64,000 nucleotides of DNA from Bacillota bacterium (lineage in GTDB: Bacteria > Bacillota > Clostridia > Acetivibrionales > DSM-27016): assembly GCA_023390115.1 (NCBI GenBank), contig JAEWDM010000016.1, positions 186,001 to 250,000 on the forward strand, given 5' to 3'. The notes beneath the pieces are model-generated. The model saw nothing but the letters and a program-made list of their open reading frames with translations, made no database searches and was not told the DNA's origin. The first letter of the stretch is position 1, and every line of letters starts with the position of its first letter. The position numbers and the translations under genes are program-made. Shown piece by piece: positions 51,094-60,478 of the stretch.

Positions 51094-51291
51094 TTATTCC
51101 TCAATAAGATCAAGAGTAAAGCCGCAGTCCTCACATCTGTATATCACAGTCAGCCCGTGAAATCTGTTGTTGCTTATTTCTGCATGAATCAGCCCTCCGC
51201 AGGAGCATTTTTTAGGATAATAGGAAAGGTAGTTAACATAGTCTGTCTGATCTGAATTTTCTGCACAAAGGTTAATGGTCATATCCGTCAT
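51094..51291 (-). CDS. Small zinc-ribbon-like protein
   Basis: 65 residues from the ATG at 51291 (AGGAGGT seven bases upstream on the minus strand). CSCGG and CEDCG form two CxC/CxxC knuckles suggesting a zinc ribbon. The family is not recognised; homologues of this shape occur as stand-alone small proteins in Clostridia. Confidence 0.7.
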   Translation of the reverse strand: MTDMTINLCAENSDQTDYVNYLSYYPKKCSCGGLIHAEISNNRFHGLTVIYRCEDCGFTLDLIEE

Positions 51292-51570
51292 GGTACATAC
51301 CTCCTTCTGCATTATGGGTTATGTATTTATTTTAATACATAGCCCATAAAAATACAATAGGTTTACAATAAAAAACTTAATATCAGGCAAAGCCATAAGA
51401 AAATCCTCTCCGATTTTTAAACATAATATTTTTATATTTGACGGCTTGGTTTTATAAGTAGTATAATGAAAATAATAAAAATCTTCCTAAGAAGTATATT
51501 TATTTATAAAAATATGTATAATTAAGGAAGCGCATCAAAATATTACAAATAATATGGTTGGAGGATTACT

Positions 51571-52764
51571 ATGAGAAAGTTTAGCAGAATCTTTGCATTT
51601 TTAGTAGTAGCAGTATTTACATTATCCATGCTTGCGGGATGTTCCTCGGATGAAATTGCAGTATTCGATGCTTTGAACAAAACGTCCGGCATAAAGTCAA
51701 TGGAAACTGACTCGGTAATTACTTTTAAGCTGGATGTGACGGGCATCCCTGAGGAAGAAAAGGCTTTAATCGGAAAAACACTTACCGCTTTGAACAGCTC
51801 AAGGCTGGATATAAGCCAAAAAATAGTGCAAAATGACAAAAAAACCGTAGCAAAGCAGCAGACCGACATAAAAATGGATGTTATGGGCATGCAGATGAAT
51901 ATGGGCATATGGGCCGACATCGACCTTACGGGTGACGAGCCTGAATTAAATGAGATAATAAGCATACCTCCTATACTGACGATGTCTATGCCCGAGCAAT
52001 TCACAGGGAAGCAATACATGGTGATGGACATTGAAAATATGCTCAGTGAGGCTGACATAGCTCCGGATTATTTGAAGCAGATAATGGATTTGAGCAGAGA
52101 GTTCGAGCCAAAGCTGGGGACAATATTAAAAAATTACATATTAAATATTAAGGAGACTCCCAAGCTAATAACTGCTAAGGGCAAGGGTGCAATAAACGAC
52201 AGAGAAGTAAGCGTATATCAGTTGAAGCTTGACGATGCGGCGTTTAAGACTTTGCTTAGCTCGACAGTAAATGATCTTTCTCAGAGAAAGGATGTTATAA
52301 GCTTTGTAAATGAGTTTGCATATGCTGTTATAGAGGTGGCATCCGGCGAGGATTTTGATATTGAAACTACTAAGGCTGAGTTCGACGAGTCCTTCCGGGA
52401 GGTCGAAAATCAAATCCCCCCATTCCTTGAAGAATTCAACAAAGCGATGGAGGTACTTAAGGATGTAAAAATAATAGGAGATAAGGGCATTGTTGTTGAT
52501 TATTTCATAGACAATAAGGGATATATAATAAAACAGAATTTAAGCATTAATATTGAAGTTGATGCCGCTCAGTTTGAGAATGCCATAAATGAGATAACGG
52601 GAAGTGATGAGGAGTCTTATGCTCAAGGCATTTATAGTCTGGAAATTGGTGTTAAAAGTGATACTGAAAACATTAACCAGCAAGTAAATATAGAATTTCC
52701 GGAGGTTGATGCTTACAACTCCTTTAATTACAGTGAGCTTTTAAAGAGCATGATGGAATTTTAG
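51571..52764 (+). CDS. Lipoprotein of unknown function
   Basis: 397 residues, TTGGAGG before the ATG. Lipobox LAGC with C24. The remainder is soluble and rich in beta strands and acidic helices, with repeated IDxxxT/DIKMDVMGMQMNMG-like segments reminiscent of LolA/LppX-type or DUF-type lipoproteins, but no family is assigned. Anchored outside the membrane. Single-gene transcript ending at 52789. Confidence 0.75.
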   Translation: MRKFSRIFAFLVVAVFTLSMLAGCSSDEIAVFDALNKTSGIKSMETDSVITFKLDVTGIPEEEKALIGKTLTALNSSRLDISQKIVQNDKKTVAKQQTDIKMDVMGMQMNMGIWADIDLTGDEPELNEIISIPPILTMSMPEQFTGKQYMVMDIENMLSEADIAPDYLKQIMDLSREFEPKLGTILKNYILNIKETPKLITAKGKGAINDREVSVYQLKLDDAAFKTLLSSTVNDLSQRKDVISFVNEFAYAVIEVASGEDFDIETTKAEFDESFREVENQIPPFLEEFNKAMEVLKDVKIIGDKGIVVDYFIDNKGYIIKQNLSINIEVDAAQFENAINEITGSDEESYAQGIYSLEIGVKSDTENINQQVNIEFPEVDAYNSFNYSELLKSMMEF

Positions 52765-52788
52765 CTTCTAAAACATAGAAATAAAAAA

Positions 52789-52827
52789 AATGCTGGGTGT
52801 GGCAAAGCACCCAAGCATTTTTTTTTA
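52789..52827 (+). terminator. Rho-independent terminator
   Basis: AATGCTGGGTG pairs with CACCCAAGCATT (one bulge), followed by eight T residues. Confidence 0.9.
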
Positions 52828-53016
52828 CATTGAAGCATATTGCACTTTTGTTTTGAAGCATATATAATTTTATATATATTTAGGAAAGGTTAAGAAATAG
52901 CTTCGGATTGTTTTTATTCAAGCCTTGGAGGTTGCTGGTCTTTCCATTAGAAAAATAAAACTTGGCTGATGTTCATTTTTGAGAATTTTAACTATAAAAA
53001 GAATAGTTTGAATGTC

Positions 53017-53052
53017 CTGATAATGCCGGACGTCATTGGCCGGCATTATCAG
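53017..53052 (+). repeat. Perfect 13-bp palindrome upstream of the HD-GYP gene
   Basis: CTGATAATGCCGG and CCGGCATTATCAG with a 10-base loop, without a T-run. It may be an operator, a REP-type sequence or an RNA stem in the long leader. The rest of 52828-53254 is AT-rich; no gene is seen, and I do not see a c-di-GMP riboswitch. Confidence 0.5.
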
Positions 53053-53254
53053 AGTACAATGCCTTGTTTATTAAACAGGCTTTATTGCAGAGAGCCTTTA
53101 TTAAACGACATGGTTTAGGCAGCTCTTAATTAAAAATATTTCCGTTTCGATGCATATTTATACCTCTTCGGAAATGTTCTTTATAGTTGAAATCTAAAAA
53201 TTAAAAACGAGTTCATAAAATAATCTTAATTCATACAGACCAAGGGGGCAGTTT

Positions 53255-54262
53255 ATGAGGCTTGTAGGGGCAAAATCCTTGACTGCAGGTGACGTGCTGG
53301 CAATGCCTGTTCTTACTTCAAGCGGAAAGACCATTCTGAATTCCGGAGTGGTGCTTACCGACACATATATTGATAAGCTGAGGCAATTTAAGATATATAA
53401 GGCTTACATAGATGACGGAAGGTTTGATGATGTAGAATTAATGGAGAACCTTGATACAAGGACAAAAAATAATGCAATGCAGGTAATAGAGGATACATAT
53501 GAGCGTGTTCATAAGTCGAAGGAAATAGACGAATATATTATAAAGGACATTGCAAAAGAAATTATTGAATATGTAAAGGGATGCAAGGACAAAGGAATCA
53601 GCATTCTTGCTGCCGATGTAGTTGATAATTACATAACCCGGCACTCTCTTAATGTGGCGATTTTCACAGCATATCTGGGGAGCAAAATAAATTATAATTA
53701 CAATATGCTTTGCGATTTGGTTACCGGCGCCTTGATTCATGACATGGGAAGAGAGAACATAAGTGAGGAAAAGCCCGAGCATGTCCAAAAAGGGTTTGAT
53801 GCCATGAGAAAATGCAGGGGCTTAAGTCTGCATTCGGCCATTGTTTGCTATGAGCATCACGAAAATTTCAACGGCACGGGATATCCGCGAAAGCTCAAAG
53901 GCCCATCCATATCGGAGTTCAGCAGAATTATCAGAGTTGCCGATGTGTACGACAATATACTGCATGGCTACCAGAACAATAATGTTTCTGTAATGCCGCA
54001 CCAGGCCTTTGAATATGTGCTGGCGCTTTCAGATAAAATACTTGATCCTGAATTTGTGCAGTTGTTTCGGGACACCATCGTTTTTTTTCCTAACGGATGC
54101 ACTGTACTGCTCAGCAACGGGCTTAAGGGGGTTGTAATAAGACAGAATCCCGGAAGCCCGCAGAGGCCGGTAGTGAGAATTTACAATGACTCAAGTGTAA
54201 TAGGGGAGGTTGACCTTTTTAAAAGCCTTACCTTATTTATAAAGGAAGTAATTGTGGTTTAG
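53255..54262 (+). CDS. HD-GYP domain c-di-GMP phosphodiesterase
   Basis: 335 residues. The N-terminal 120 residues form an unassigned regulatory region. The HD-GYP domain has HSLNVAIF, the metal motif LIHDMGR, HHENFNGTGYP and the DVYDNI loop, so metal-dependent hydrolysis of c-di-GMP is expected. A C-terminal 60-residue extension resembles an SH3-like/PilZ-neighbour fold. GGGGG precedes the ATG. With the diguanylate cyclase at 5517 it shows that the host uses c-di-GMP. Confidence 0.92.
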   Translation: MRLVGAKSLTAGDVLAMPVLTSSGKTILNSGVVLTDTYIDKLRQFKIYKAYIDDGRFDDVELMENLDTRTKNNAMQVIEDTYERVHKSKEIDEYIIKDIAKEIIEYVKGCKDKGISILAADVVDNYITRHSLNVAIFTAYLGSKINYNYNMLCDLVTGALIHDMGRENISEEKPEHVQKGFDAMRKCRGLSLHSAIVCYEHHENFNGTGYPRKLKGPSISEFSRIIRVADVYDNILHGYQNNNVSVMPHQAFEYVLALSDKILDPEFVQLFRDTIVFFPNGCTVLLSNGLKGVVIRQNPGSPQRPVVRIYNDSSVIGEVDLFKSLTLFIKEVIVV

Positions 54263-54300
54263 CCGCCTTGAAAGTATATCCGGGCCCCCGGCGTTTTTAA

Positions 54301-54341
54301 ATAAAAGCCGGCATAGGTAAAAGGCTATGTCCGGCTTTTAT
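54301..54341. terminator. Bidirectional terminator between convergent genes
   Basis: ATAAAAGCCGGCATAG pairs with CTATGTCCGGCTTTTAT (one mismatch). A- and T-rich flanks serve both the HD-GYP gene and the converging phosphoglycerate mutase gene. Confidence 0.85.
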
Positions 54342-54349
54342 TTAAAGCA

Positions 54350-55558
54350 TTATCCCTTTATGAGCCTGTCCATCAGCCTGTGGCCCTCTTCAATAAATAT
54401 TCCGCTTTTTTTAGCTTCAAACTCATCATAGCTCTCTATGGCAGACGGCTTTTTTAAGCTCTTTTGATAAAGTATAAACGGAACAGGCTCGGGAGTATGA
54501 GTCCTGAGAGATAACGGTGTAGGGTGGTCGGGGAGCAGGAGTATTCTATAATCATCATACTTTTCCATTCCGTCCATCAAAACCTTTACTACCTGCTTGT
54601 CAATCATTTCTATTGCTTTGACCTTGTTTTCTATTTCATACCTGTGCCCGCATTCGTCCGGAGCCTCTATATGCAAATATACAAAATCCTGGCCCGCTTC
54701 CAGCTCCTTCAATGCTGCCAATGCTTTACCGGTAAAATTGGTATGGATGTTTCCTGTTGCACCCTCCACATCCACAGACTTAAGACCCGCGCACAGGCCT
54801 ATGCCCTTTATCAGATCCACAGCGGAAATTACCGATCCCTTAATACCGTATTTTTCATGAAACTCGGGAATTGCCGGTTTTTTGCCCTCACCCCACAGCC
54901 ATATTGAGTTGGCGGGCCTTAAGTTCCTTTTAATTCTGTCCCTGTTTACGGCATGATCCTTTAAAAATATACTGCTTTCAACCATCATGTCGAGAAGAAT
55001 CTTTCCGTATTGTCCGCCGGGAAGATAACGGGTTATTTTTCTTTCAAGAATATCATGGGGGGGAGTAAGATGCAGGCCCTCGGGGCCGTTTGTCCAGATC
55101 ATGCAGTGGCGGTAGCTGATTCCCGGATAAAAGACAATATCCTTTGTTTTAAGGTGCCGGTTCACAGCTTCAATTAACTCTGCCGATTCCCCGGTTGATA
55201 TTTCATCTGAGCTATAGTCAAGCATTACCTTGTCGCAATAGCTTTGCTCCTCAGACAACGTAACCAGATTGCATCTGAAAGCCACATCATTCTCTGAGAG
55301 GTTGATTTGCATGCTTATGGCCTCCAGAGGAGAGCGGCCTGTATAATATAACTTTGGGCTGTATCCCATAACCGACAGGTTGGCGGCATCGCTTCCGGGC
55401 GGTATACCGTCGGGAATTGTCTTTACCATGCCTGTTTCGCCGTGCTTTGCAAGAAAATCAATGTTGGGCTTTTTCGCATATTGAAGAGGAGTTTTATTAT
55501 TTAACTGAGGCATTGGGTAATCTGCCATTCCATCTCCAAGAATAACTACATATTTCAT
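54350..55558 (-). CDS. apgM: Cofactor-independent phosphoglycerate mutase (archaeal/ApgM type)
   Basis: 402 residues from the ATG at 55558, giving the canonical start MKYVVILGDGMADYPM; a further upstream in-frame start lacks support. Interconverts 3- and 2-phosphoglycerate in glycolysis. Alkaline-phosphatase superfamily: the metal/phosphoryl Ser lies in PPGSDAANLSVMGY, with the C-terminal metal motif LLPDHPTPLSLRTHT and EAPDECGHR. Confidence 0.94.
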   Translation of the reverse strand: MKYVVILGDGMADYPMPQLNNKTPLQYAKKPNIDFLAKHGETGMVKTIPDGIPPGSDAANLSVMGYSPKLYYTGRSPLEAISMQINLSENDVAFRCNLVTLSEEQSYCDKVMLDYSSDEISTGESAELIEAVNRHLKTKDIVFYPGISYRHCMIWTNGPEGLHLTPPHDILERKITRYLPGGQYGKILLDMMVESSIFLKDHAVNRDRIKRNLRPANSIWLWGEGKKPAIPEFHEKYGIKGSVISAVDLIKGIGLCAGLKSVDVEGATGNIHTNFTGKALAALKELEAGQDFVYLHIEAPDECGHRYEIENKVKAIEMIDKQVVKVLMDGMEKYDDYRILLLPDHPTPLSLRTHTPEPVPFILYQKSLKKPSAIESYDEFEAKKSGIFIEEGHRLMDRLIKG

Positions 55559-55756
55559 AAGCCTACCCTTCTTTTCGTTTATTATTTGGGCAACATATAT
55601 GTTTATTTTACCACTAAATATTATAGCAAAATTCGTCCGCAGTGCAAACATTAAAAATAATCATTTTGCTCATTTATGCCATTTTGCAGACCTCAAAGGA
55701 TTGCTTAAAATAAATTGCAAATATGTACAGCGGGAGTTATAATATGTTTAACTATA

Positions 55757-55807
55757 TTTAGAAATAATATTTCTTTAGAAACAATATTTCTTTAAAAATA
55801 CTATTAC
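55757..55807 (+). promoter_or_regulatory. Tandem 17-bp operator-like repeats before the Fur-family gene
   Basis: TTTAGAAATAATATTTC and TTTAGAAACAATATTTC lie head to tail (55757-55773, 55774-55790), followed by a degenerate third copy. Each copy is itself nearly palindromic (GAAATAATATTTC). Position just ahead of the regulator suggests autoregulation. Confidence 0.6.
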
Positions 55808-55837
55808 TGTGGGAAAGAATTTTTGGGAGTGATTTAA

Positions 55838-56293
55838 ATGACTGATAGAATGGAAAATTTTAGGAATCAACTTAAGGAAAAGGGCTATAAGCTCACAATG
55901 CAGAGGCAGGCTGTTCTGAATTCAATAATTGAGCATGAGGGAGAGCACTTAAGCACTGAGGAAATATATGAGCTGGTTAAAAAAAATCATCCTGAGATTG
56001 GCCTTGCCACAGTATATAGAACCTTGCTGCTGTTAGACAACATGGAGCTTGTTTATAAACTTGATTTAGATGACGGGTGCAGCAGGTATGAGCTGAATAA
56101 AGATAATGAGGATCACAGGCATCATCACCTTATATGCACCGAGTGCGGTTCGGTAGAGGAGGTGCAGGAGGATTTGCTTGAGGCACTTGAGGAGCAAATT
56201 CTTCAAAAGAACGGTTTCATAATAAAGGACCATAGAGTAAAATTTTATGGGTGCTGTAAAAAGTGCACCGATCTTCTGGGGAGGCCGCAATAG
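55838..56293 (+). CDS. Fur-family metalloregulator
   Basis: 151 residues. Winged-helix DNA-binding half (KLTMQRQAVLNSIIEHEGEHLSTEEIY, cited as LTMQRQAVLNSI) and dimerisation half with the HRHHHLICTECG motif and a second CxxC pair (CCKKC) for structural zinc. By sequence it could be Fur or PerR; the deciding residue (Asp or Glu near the H-H ligands) cannot be called safely. Confidence 0.93.
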   Translation: MTDRMENFRNQLKEKGYKLTMQRQAVLNSIIEHEGEHLSTEEIYELVKKNHPEIGLATVYRTLLLLDNMELVYKLDLDDGCSRYELNKDNEDHRHHHLICTECGSVEEVQEDLLEALEEQILQKNGFIIKDHRVKFYGCCKKCTDLLGRPQ

Positions 56294-56440
56294 AAGTTAA
56301 AACAGCATTTTGAAAGCCTTCGGTGCAATTGGTGTTGTAAAAAATTTAAGCATTGGCTTGCACACATTAATGTATAGTAGTATATTAATGTGTAAAGGAT
56401 TTTAGATCTCCTTAAGGCTGGTTTGTGAGGTAGACATAAT

Positions 56441-57298
56441 ATGATAAGCGGTTATAAAATTGCAGACGGACATGTTCACACATATGCAACAGACGAGATT
56501 GCGCATAGGATTATTCAGGCTTTTAATGAAATTTATGATATTAAATTTGAAAATCCCGGTACGGGAAGTATAGAGGATGTTCAGAGAAACATGGATAAGG
56601 AGGGTATAGATTATACGGTAATGGCCAATTTTGCCCCTCCCAGGATTCTTCATAAAAATAATCTCTGGAGCCTTGAAATATCAAAAAATAATATGGGCCT
56701 GGTGCCTTTAGTAAGCTTTCATCCTGAAATGGAGGGAGCTTTAACGGGGCTTCTGGAGGACTATATTGAGAGGGGTGCAAGAGGTATAAAATTTCACCCT
56801 ATGGCACAGGGCTTTGAGCCGGGGCATAAAGCCATAGAGAGAATATATGATTTTTGCAATGAGACAAGCTTTCCCATAGTATTTCACTGCGGAAGGGTAT
56901 CTAATGCCAGGCTGAATGAGTATTCGGATCTTGACATGATATTGCCTCTTATAGAAAAATATACGGAAATTCCTTTTGTTCTCACCCATATGGCTGACGG
57001 GAATAAGGAGGCTGTTGTGAGCTTGTCACGCAGCTATGACAATGTTTTTTTTGATACGTCTATTGTGATAACGGGATATCCTTCAATTATGAATGTTAAT
57101 GAGCCAAGCTGGCTTGATGACGAAACTGTTATTGATACGGTGGATGCAATAGGAGCGCATAGACTGCTTTTTGGCTCGGATTACCCATGGGGAAGCCCGG
57201 GGCATGACATTAAAAGGTTTTTGAAGATGAACCTGAGCAGGCAACAAAAGGAACTGATTCTGGGACTGAATTCCATAAAGCTTTTTAAGATTGAATGA
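56441..57298 (+). CDS. Metal-dependent amidohydrolase-superfamily protein
   Basis: 285 residues. N-terminal metal motif ADGHVHTY, then GIKFHPMAQGF, FHCGR, LTHMADG and the late Asp in LLFGSDYPWG, the pattern of Amidohydro_2 (decarboxylase/TIM-barrel) proteins. Substrate unknown. No close neighbour suggests a pathway. Confidence 0.85.
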   Translation: MISGYKIADGHVHTYATDEIAHRIIQAFNEIYDIKFENPGTGSIEDVQRNMDKEGIDYTVMANFAPPRILHKNNLWSLEISKNNMGLVPLVSFHPEMEGALTGLLEDYIERGARGIKFHPMAQGFEPGHKAIERIYDFCNETSFPIVFHCGRVSNARLNEYSDLDMILPLIEKYTEIPFVLTHMADGNKEAVVSLSRSYDNVFFDTSIVITGYPSIMNVNEPSWLDDETVIDTVDAIGAHRLLFGSDYPWGSPGHDIKRFLKMNLSRQQKELILGLNSIKLFKIE

Positions 57299-57586
57299 AT
57301 ACCTTAATCAAGGCTTAGATTGTTTAATATGCACAAAAAAAAAGTTTTTTTTTATGCATACTTATATTGAAAATGGATAAAAAAAGTAATATACTAAGAA
57401 TAGTTCGGTTAAATCCTTGTCAGTTCTTCACAATGAGGTGGGGCTTGATTTACAGAGACATCTTATTGTATCAGGGAGTTCATATTTAATTCATAGGGGT
57501 AATATCCTTATGTGTAGCTTTTAATTGGGGGAGTTCTGTTAACAATATCTTTAGTAATTTAGTGGTATAATACTTTTATGGTTAAT

Positions 57587-57615
57587 TTGACATTTTTATG
57601 ACAAAAATTTAACAA
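57587..57615 (+). promoter_or_regulatory. Possible promoter of the dehydrogenase gene; long leader
   Basis: TTGACA at 57587-57592 with a weak -10 (TAACAA) 17 bases later. The 400-base gap 57299-57697 is AT-rich and contains no gene; a GGTGGGG-centred stretch near 57437 is unexplained. Confidence 0.35.
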
Positions 57616-57697
57616 AATGCAGACATTATTAATGTAGGTTAATCTTAAAAGAATTTAATATATAACTAATTAATTTAGACAAAAGGGAGAGAAAGAT

Positions 57698-58624
57698 ATG
57701 GGATCGGCTAAATCAAAAGGAAAAGTTGTTATAGTAGGTGCTGGATTTGTAGGCGCTACAGCAGCATTCTCGCTTACTATGAGTGGTATGGCATCTGAAC
57801 TGGTGCTTGTTGATGTATTTAGGGAAAAAGCTATGGGAGAGGCAATGGACTTAAATCACGGGCTGTGCTTTATGGGCCAGATGTCAATATCCGATGGAGA
57901 TTACAGTGCGGTAAAGGATGCAGACATTATAATAGTTACCGCAGGTGCGGCACGTAAGCCTGGTGAGACAAGGCTTGACCTTGCCAAGAAGAATGTCGGC
58001 ATTATTAAGGACATGGTTCCTAAAATAATGGAGCATTACAATGGAGGAGTAATTCTTGTCGTTTCGAACCCTGTGGATATATTGACATATATGGTTCAGA
58101 AATTGTCAGGGCTTCCTGCGGGCAAGGTTATAGGCTCCGGAACTGTTTTGGACAGTGCCAGATTCCGCTATCAGATAAGCAAGCATGCGGGAGTAGATGT
58201 AAAGAATGTTCACGGGTATATAGTCGGAGAGCATGGCGACAGCGAAGTTCCGGCATGGAGTGTAACCCACATAGCAGGAAAGAGGATGCTTGACGACGCT
58301 TCACTGGACAAAGAGCTCATATTCCAGGAGGTCAGGGATGCGGGTGCGAACATAATCAAGTATAAGGGTGCTACTTATTATGGTATCGGTATTTCCATTA
58401 CAAGAATATGTGAAGCCATTCTTAAGGATCAGAATTCCATACTTACGGTGGGAAGTGTATTGGACGGCCACTATGGCATTAGTGATGTGGCTTTGAGCGT
58501 GCCCTCGGTTGTAAATAAAGAGGGAATTGTAAGACTGTACGATGTTAATTTCAGCGAGGGAGATTTGGCGTCGCTTAGAAGGTCGGCGGATAAAATAAAA
58601 GAGGTTCTTGAACAGGTTAAATAA
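57698..58624 (+). CDS. LDH/MDH-family NAD-dependent dehydrogenase (malate-type residue)
   Basis: 308 residues. Rossmann motif VVIVGAGFVGATAA, Asp for NAD preference in LVDVF, catalytic GEHGDSEV. The substrate-specificity loop reads AARKPGETRLDL: the position that is Gln in lactate dehydrogenases (the 102 position) is Arg, the malate dehydrogenase residue, while the rest of the loop is lactate-dehydrogenase-like. Malate dehydrogenase is therefore favoured. AAGGGAGAG lies before the ATG. Confidence 0.9.
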   Translation: MGSAKSKGKVVIVGAGFVGATAAFSLTMSGMASELVLVDVFREKAMGEAMDLNHGLCFMGQMSISDGDYSAVKDADIIIVTAGAARKPGETRLDLAKKNVGIIKDMVPKIMEHYNGGVILVVSNPVDILTYMVQKLSGLPAGKVIGSGTVLDSARFRYQISKHAGVDVKNVHGYIVGEHGDSEVPAWSVTHIAGKRMLDDASLDKELIFQEVRDAGANIIKYKGATYYGIGISITRICEAILKDQNSILTVGSVLDGHYGISDVALSVPSVVNKEGIVRLYDVNFSEGDLASLRRSADKIKEVLEQVK

Positions 58625-58659
58625 TTGATTTTGCAATCTGTTTTAAAAAGTATCTAATA

Positions 58660-58754
58660 AATAAACCCTGCTCTGCAGACCCGACGTTCCGGGCTTAAGC
58701 TATCTTTGGCCAGGAACGGACGGGATACCTGTACAGACCAAGGTTTATTTTTTT
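58660..58754 (+). terminator. Long imperfect hairpin ending the dehydrogenase transcript
   Basis: ATAAACC/GGTTTAT at the base, then CTGCAG/CTGTACAG and CCCGACGTTCC/GGAACGGACGGG with bulges and an 18-base loop, followed by seven T residues. At about 95 bases it is larger than a normal terminator and could be a small structured RNA. Confidence 0.65.
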
Positions 58755-58828
58755 ATGTAATTGTAGTATATTAATACTTAAGACTTTTTGTAACAGCCCT
58801 ATATTATTATAAATACGGAGTGAAATTT

Positions 58829-59626
58829 ATGCTGCATGAGTTTTCAAGAACAGAGCTGATAATAGGAGCAGAGGCATTAAAAAGACTTAAAAAAAGCAAA
58901 ATTGCGGTATTTGGCATTGGAGGAGTGGGAAGCTTTGCGGTAGAAGGGCTGGCACGCTCGGGTGTAGAAAAATTTGTGCTTGTTGATGACGATTGCATAT
59001 GTCTTACAAATATAAACAGGCAGCTTCATGCCACCAGAAAGACAGTGGGCAGGCCCAAGGTAGAAGTGATGAGAGAAAGAATAATTGACATTAATCCCAG
59101 AGCTGAGGTAATAACGCATCAGAAATTTTATCTTCCTGAGACGGAGAACGAGCTTATACAGGAGGACTTTGACTATATCGTTGATGCAATAGATACTGTT
59201 ACCGGCAAAATAGGCCTTGTGCTGGCGGCAAAGCAAAAGAGCATTCCCATTATAAGCTGTCTTGGCACCGGCAACAAGCTTGACCCGACAAGGCTGGAGG
59301 TATCGGATGTTTTTAAGACGTCTGTATGCCCTCTTGCAAGGGTTATGAGAAAGGAGCTCAGACAGAGGGCGGTATCCTCATTAAAGGTTGTGTATTCAAA
59401 GGAGGAGCCTATAAAGCCTTTAGAAACAGAGACTTCAAGCTGCAGCAGCAAATGCATATGTCCTCCCGGCACCGCAAGAAAATGCACTGTACGGCATCAG
59501 GTTCCCGGAAGCATTTCTTTTGTTCCTTCGGTTGCGGGGATGATTATAGCTGGTGAGGTAATTAAGGACATTATGAGGGGCGGCAGTTCTTTGCAGCATT
59601 TAAGTGACGCCGCCGGGAAGGGTTAA
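58829..59626 (+). CDS. tcdA: tRNA threonylcarbamoyladenosine dehydratase (TcdA/CsdL)
   Basis: 265 residues from the ATG at 58829 (CGGAG upstream; GTG at 58820 is in frame). ThiF/E1-like: GIGGVGSFAVEGLARSG, DDDCICLTNINRQ, then IDAIDTVTGKIGL. Makes cyclic t6A at position 37 of tRNAs in an ATP-dependent dehydration. CPPGTARK is the family's C-terminal motif, with a CSSKC pair. Confidence 0.92.
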   Translation: MLHEFSRTELIIGAEALKRLKKSKIAVFGIGGVGSFAVEGLARSGVEKFVLVDDDCICLTNINRQLHATRKTVGRPKVEVMRERIIDINPRAEVITHQKFYLPETENELIQEDFDYIVDAIDTVTGKIGLVLAAKQKSIPIISCLGTGNKLDPTRLEVSDVFKTSVCPLARVMRKELRQRAVSSLKVVYSKEEPIKPLETETSSCSSKCICPPGTARKCTVRHQVPGSISFVPSVAGMIIAGEVIKDIMRGGSSLQHLSDAAGKG

Positions 59627-59638
59627 AGGAGTAACGCT

Positions 59639-60307
59639 ATGTTCAATAAACGTATCAGCATATTTACAGGGCATTTTGGAAGCGGGAAGACGGAGGTGGC
59701 TGTGAACTATGCTCTAAAGCTTGCAGAAAAGGGCTGTAAAACGGCTATAGTGGATTTTGATATAGTAAACCCGTATTTCAGAACTGCAGATGCAAGAGAG
59801 CACCTTGAAAGCAGAGGAATATATGTGCTTGCACCCATGTATGCAAACACAAATGTCGATGTACCGGCTCTGCCTGCGGAAATAAGCACTATATTTCAAG
59901 AAAAGGGATACAGGGCTGTATTTGATGTGGGAGGAGATGACCTTGGAGCAAGAGTGCTTTCCAGGTACAGAAATGAAATCCGGGAAGATGACTATGAAAT
60001 GTTTTTTGTTATTAATATAAAAAGGCCTATGACAGACACCGTCCGGAAAATCTGCGATATGGTGGAGGGTATACAATATTCTTCAAGGCTTAAGGTTACC
60101 AGGCTTGTAAATAATACCAACCTGCTTGAAAAAACTACCTTTGAGCACATTGAGGAAGGGCAAAAGATGATATCCGAGGTTTCGGCAGGCATGAATATAC
60201 CTATAGGCTTCACAAGCTTAATGACAGAAGTCGGAGAGGAATTTGGGAAGAGGACAGGCACTGGCATATTGAAGATGGACAAGCTTATAAAGCTGCCATG
60301 GGATTGA
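59639..60307 (+). CDS. ParA/MinD-like P-loop ATPase
   Basis: 222 residues. Walker A FTGHFGSGKTEVAVN, then DFDIVNPYFRT and FDVGGDDLGAR; the rest is a Rossmann-like P-loop fold. Stands between tcdA and the kor genes, with short gaps. Homologues occur next to 2-oxoacid oxidoreductase genes in Clostridia, but a specific role is not established. Confidence 0.85.
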   Translation: MFNKRISIFTGHFGSGKTEVAVNYALKLAEKGCKTAIVDFDIVNPYFRTADAREHLESRGIYVLAPMYANTNVDVPALPAEISTIFQEKGYRAVFDVGGDDLGARVLSRYRNEIREDDYEMFFVINIKRPMTDTVRKICDMVEGIQYSSRLKVTRLVNNTNLLEKTTFEHIEEGQKMISEVSAGMNIPIGFTSLMTEVGEEFGKRTGTGILKMDKLIKLPWD

Positions 60308-60478
60308 TTGCTAAAGCAGATGTATTATAAACTTGCAAATAGAAACAAAGAGTTTTATAATAAATTAGTGTTGCGTTTAATGAATTTTTATGTGTGTTTT
60401 ATAGGCTTAAGGCGCAGCAGCTTGCAAAAACCGGAGATTTTAAGGATGGCGATTAAAGACTATAAAGTGAGGGATATT

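Noticed and set aside
50906..51160. An 84-codon open frame inside the MITE-like element
   Set aside because: It crosses the right inverted end and overlaps the opposite-strand zinc-ribbon gene; no ribosome site.
52828..53254. c-di-GMP riboswitch in the leader of the HD-GYP gene
   Set aside because: The length of the leader invited this, but the conserved GEMM core and tetraloop-receptor sequences are not seen.
58660..58754. 6S RNA
   Set aside because: The single long helix with a central bulge recalled 6S RNA, but it is too short and has no visible central bubble of the right kind.
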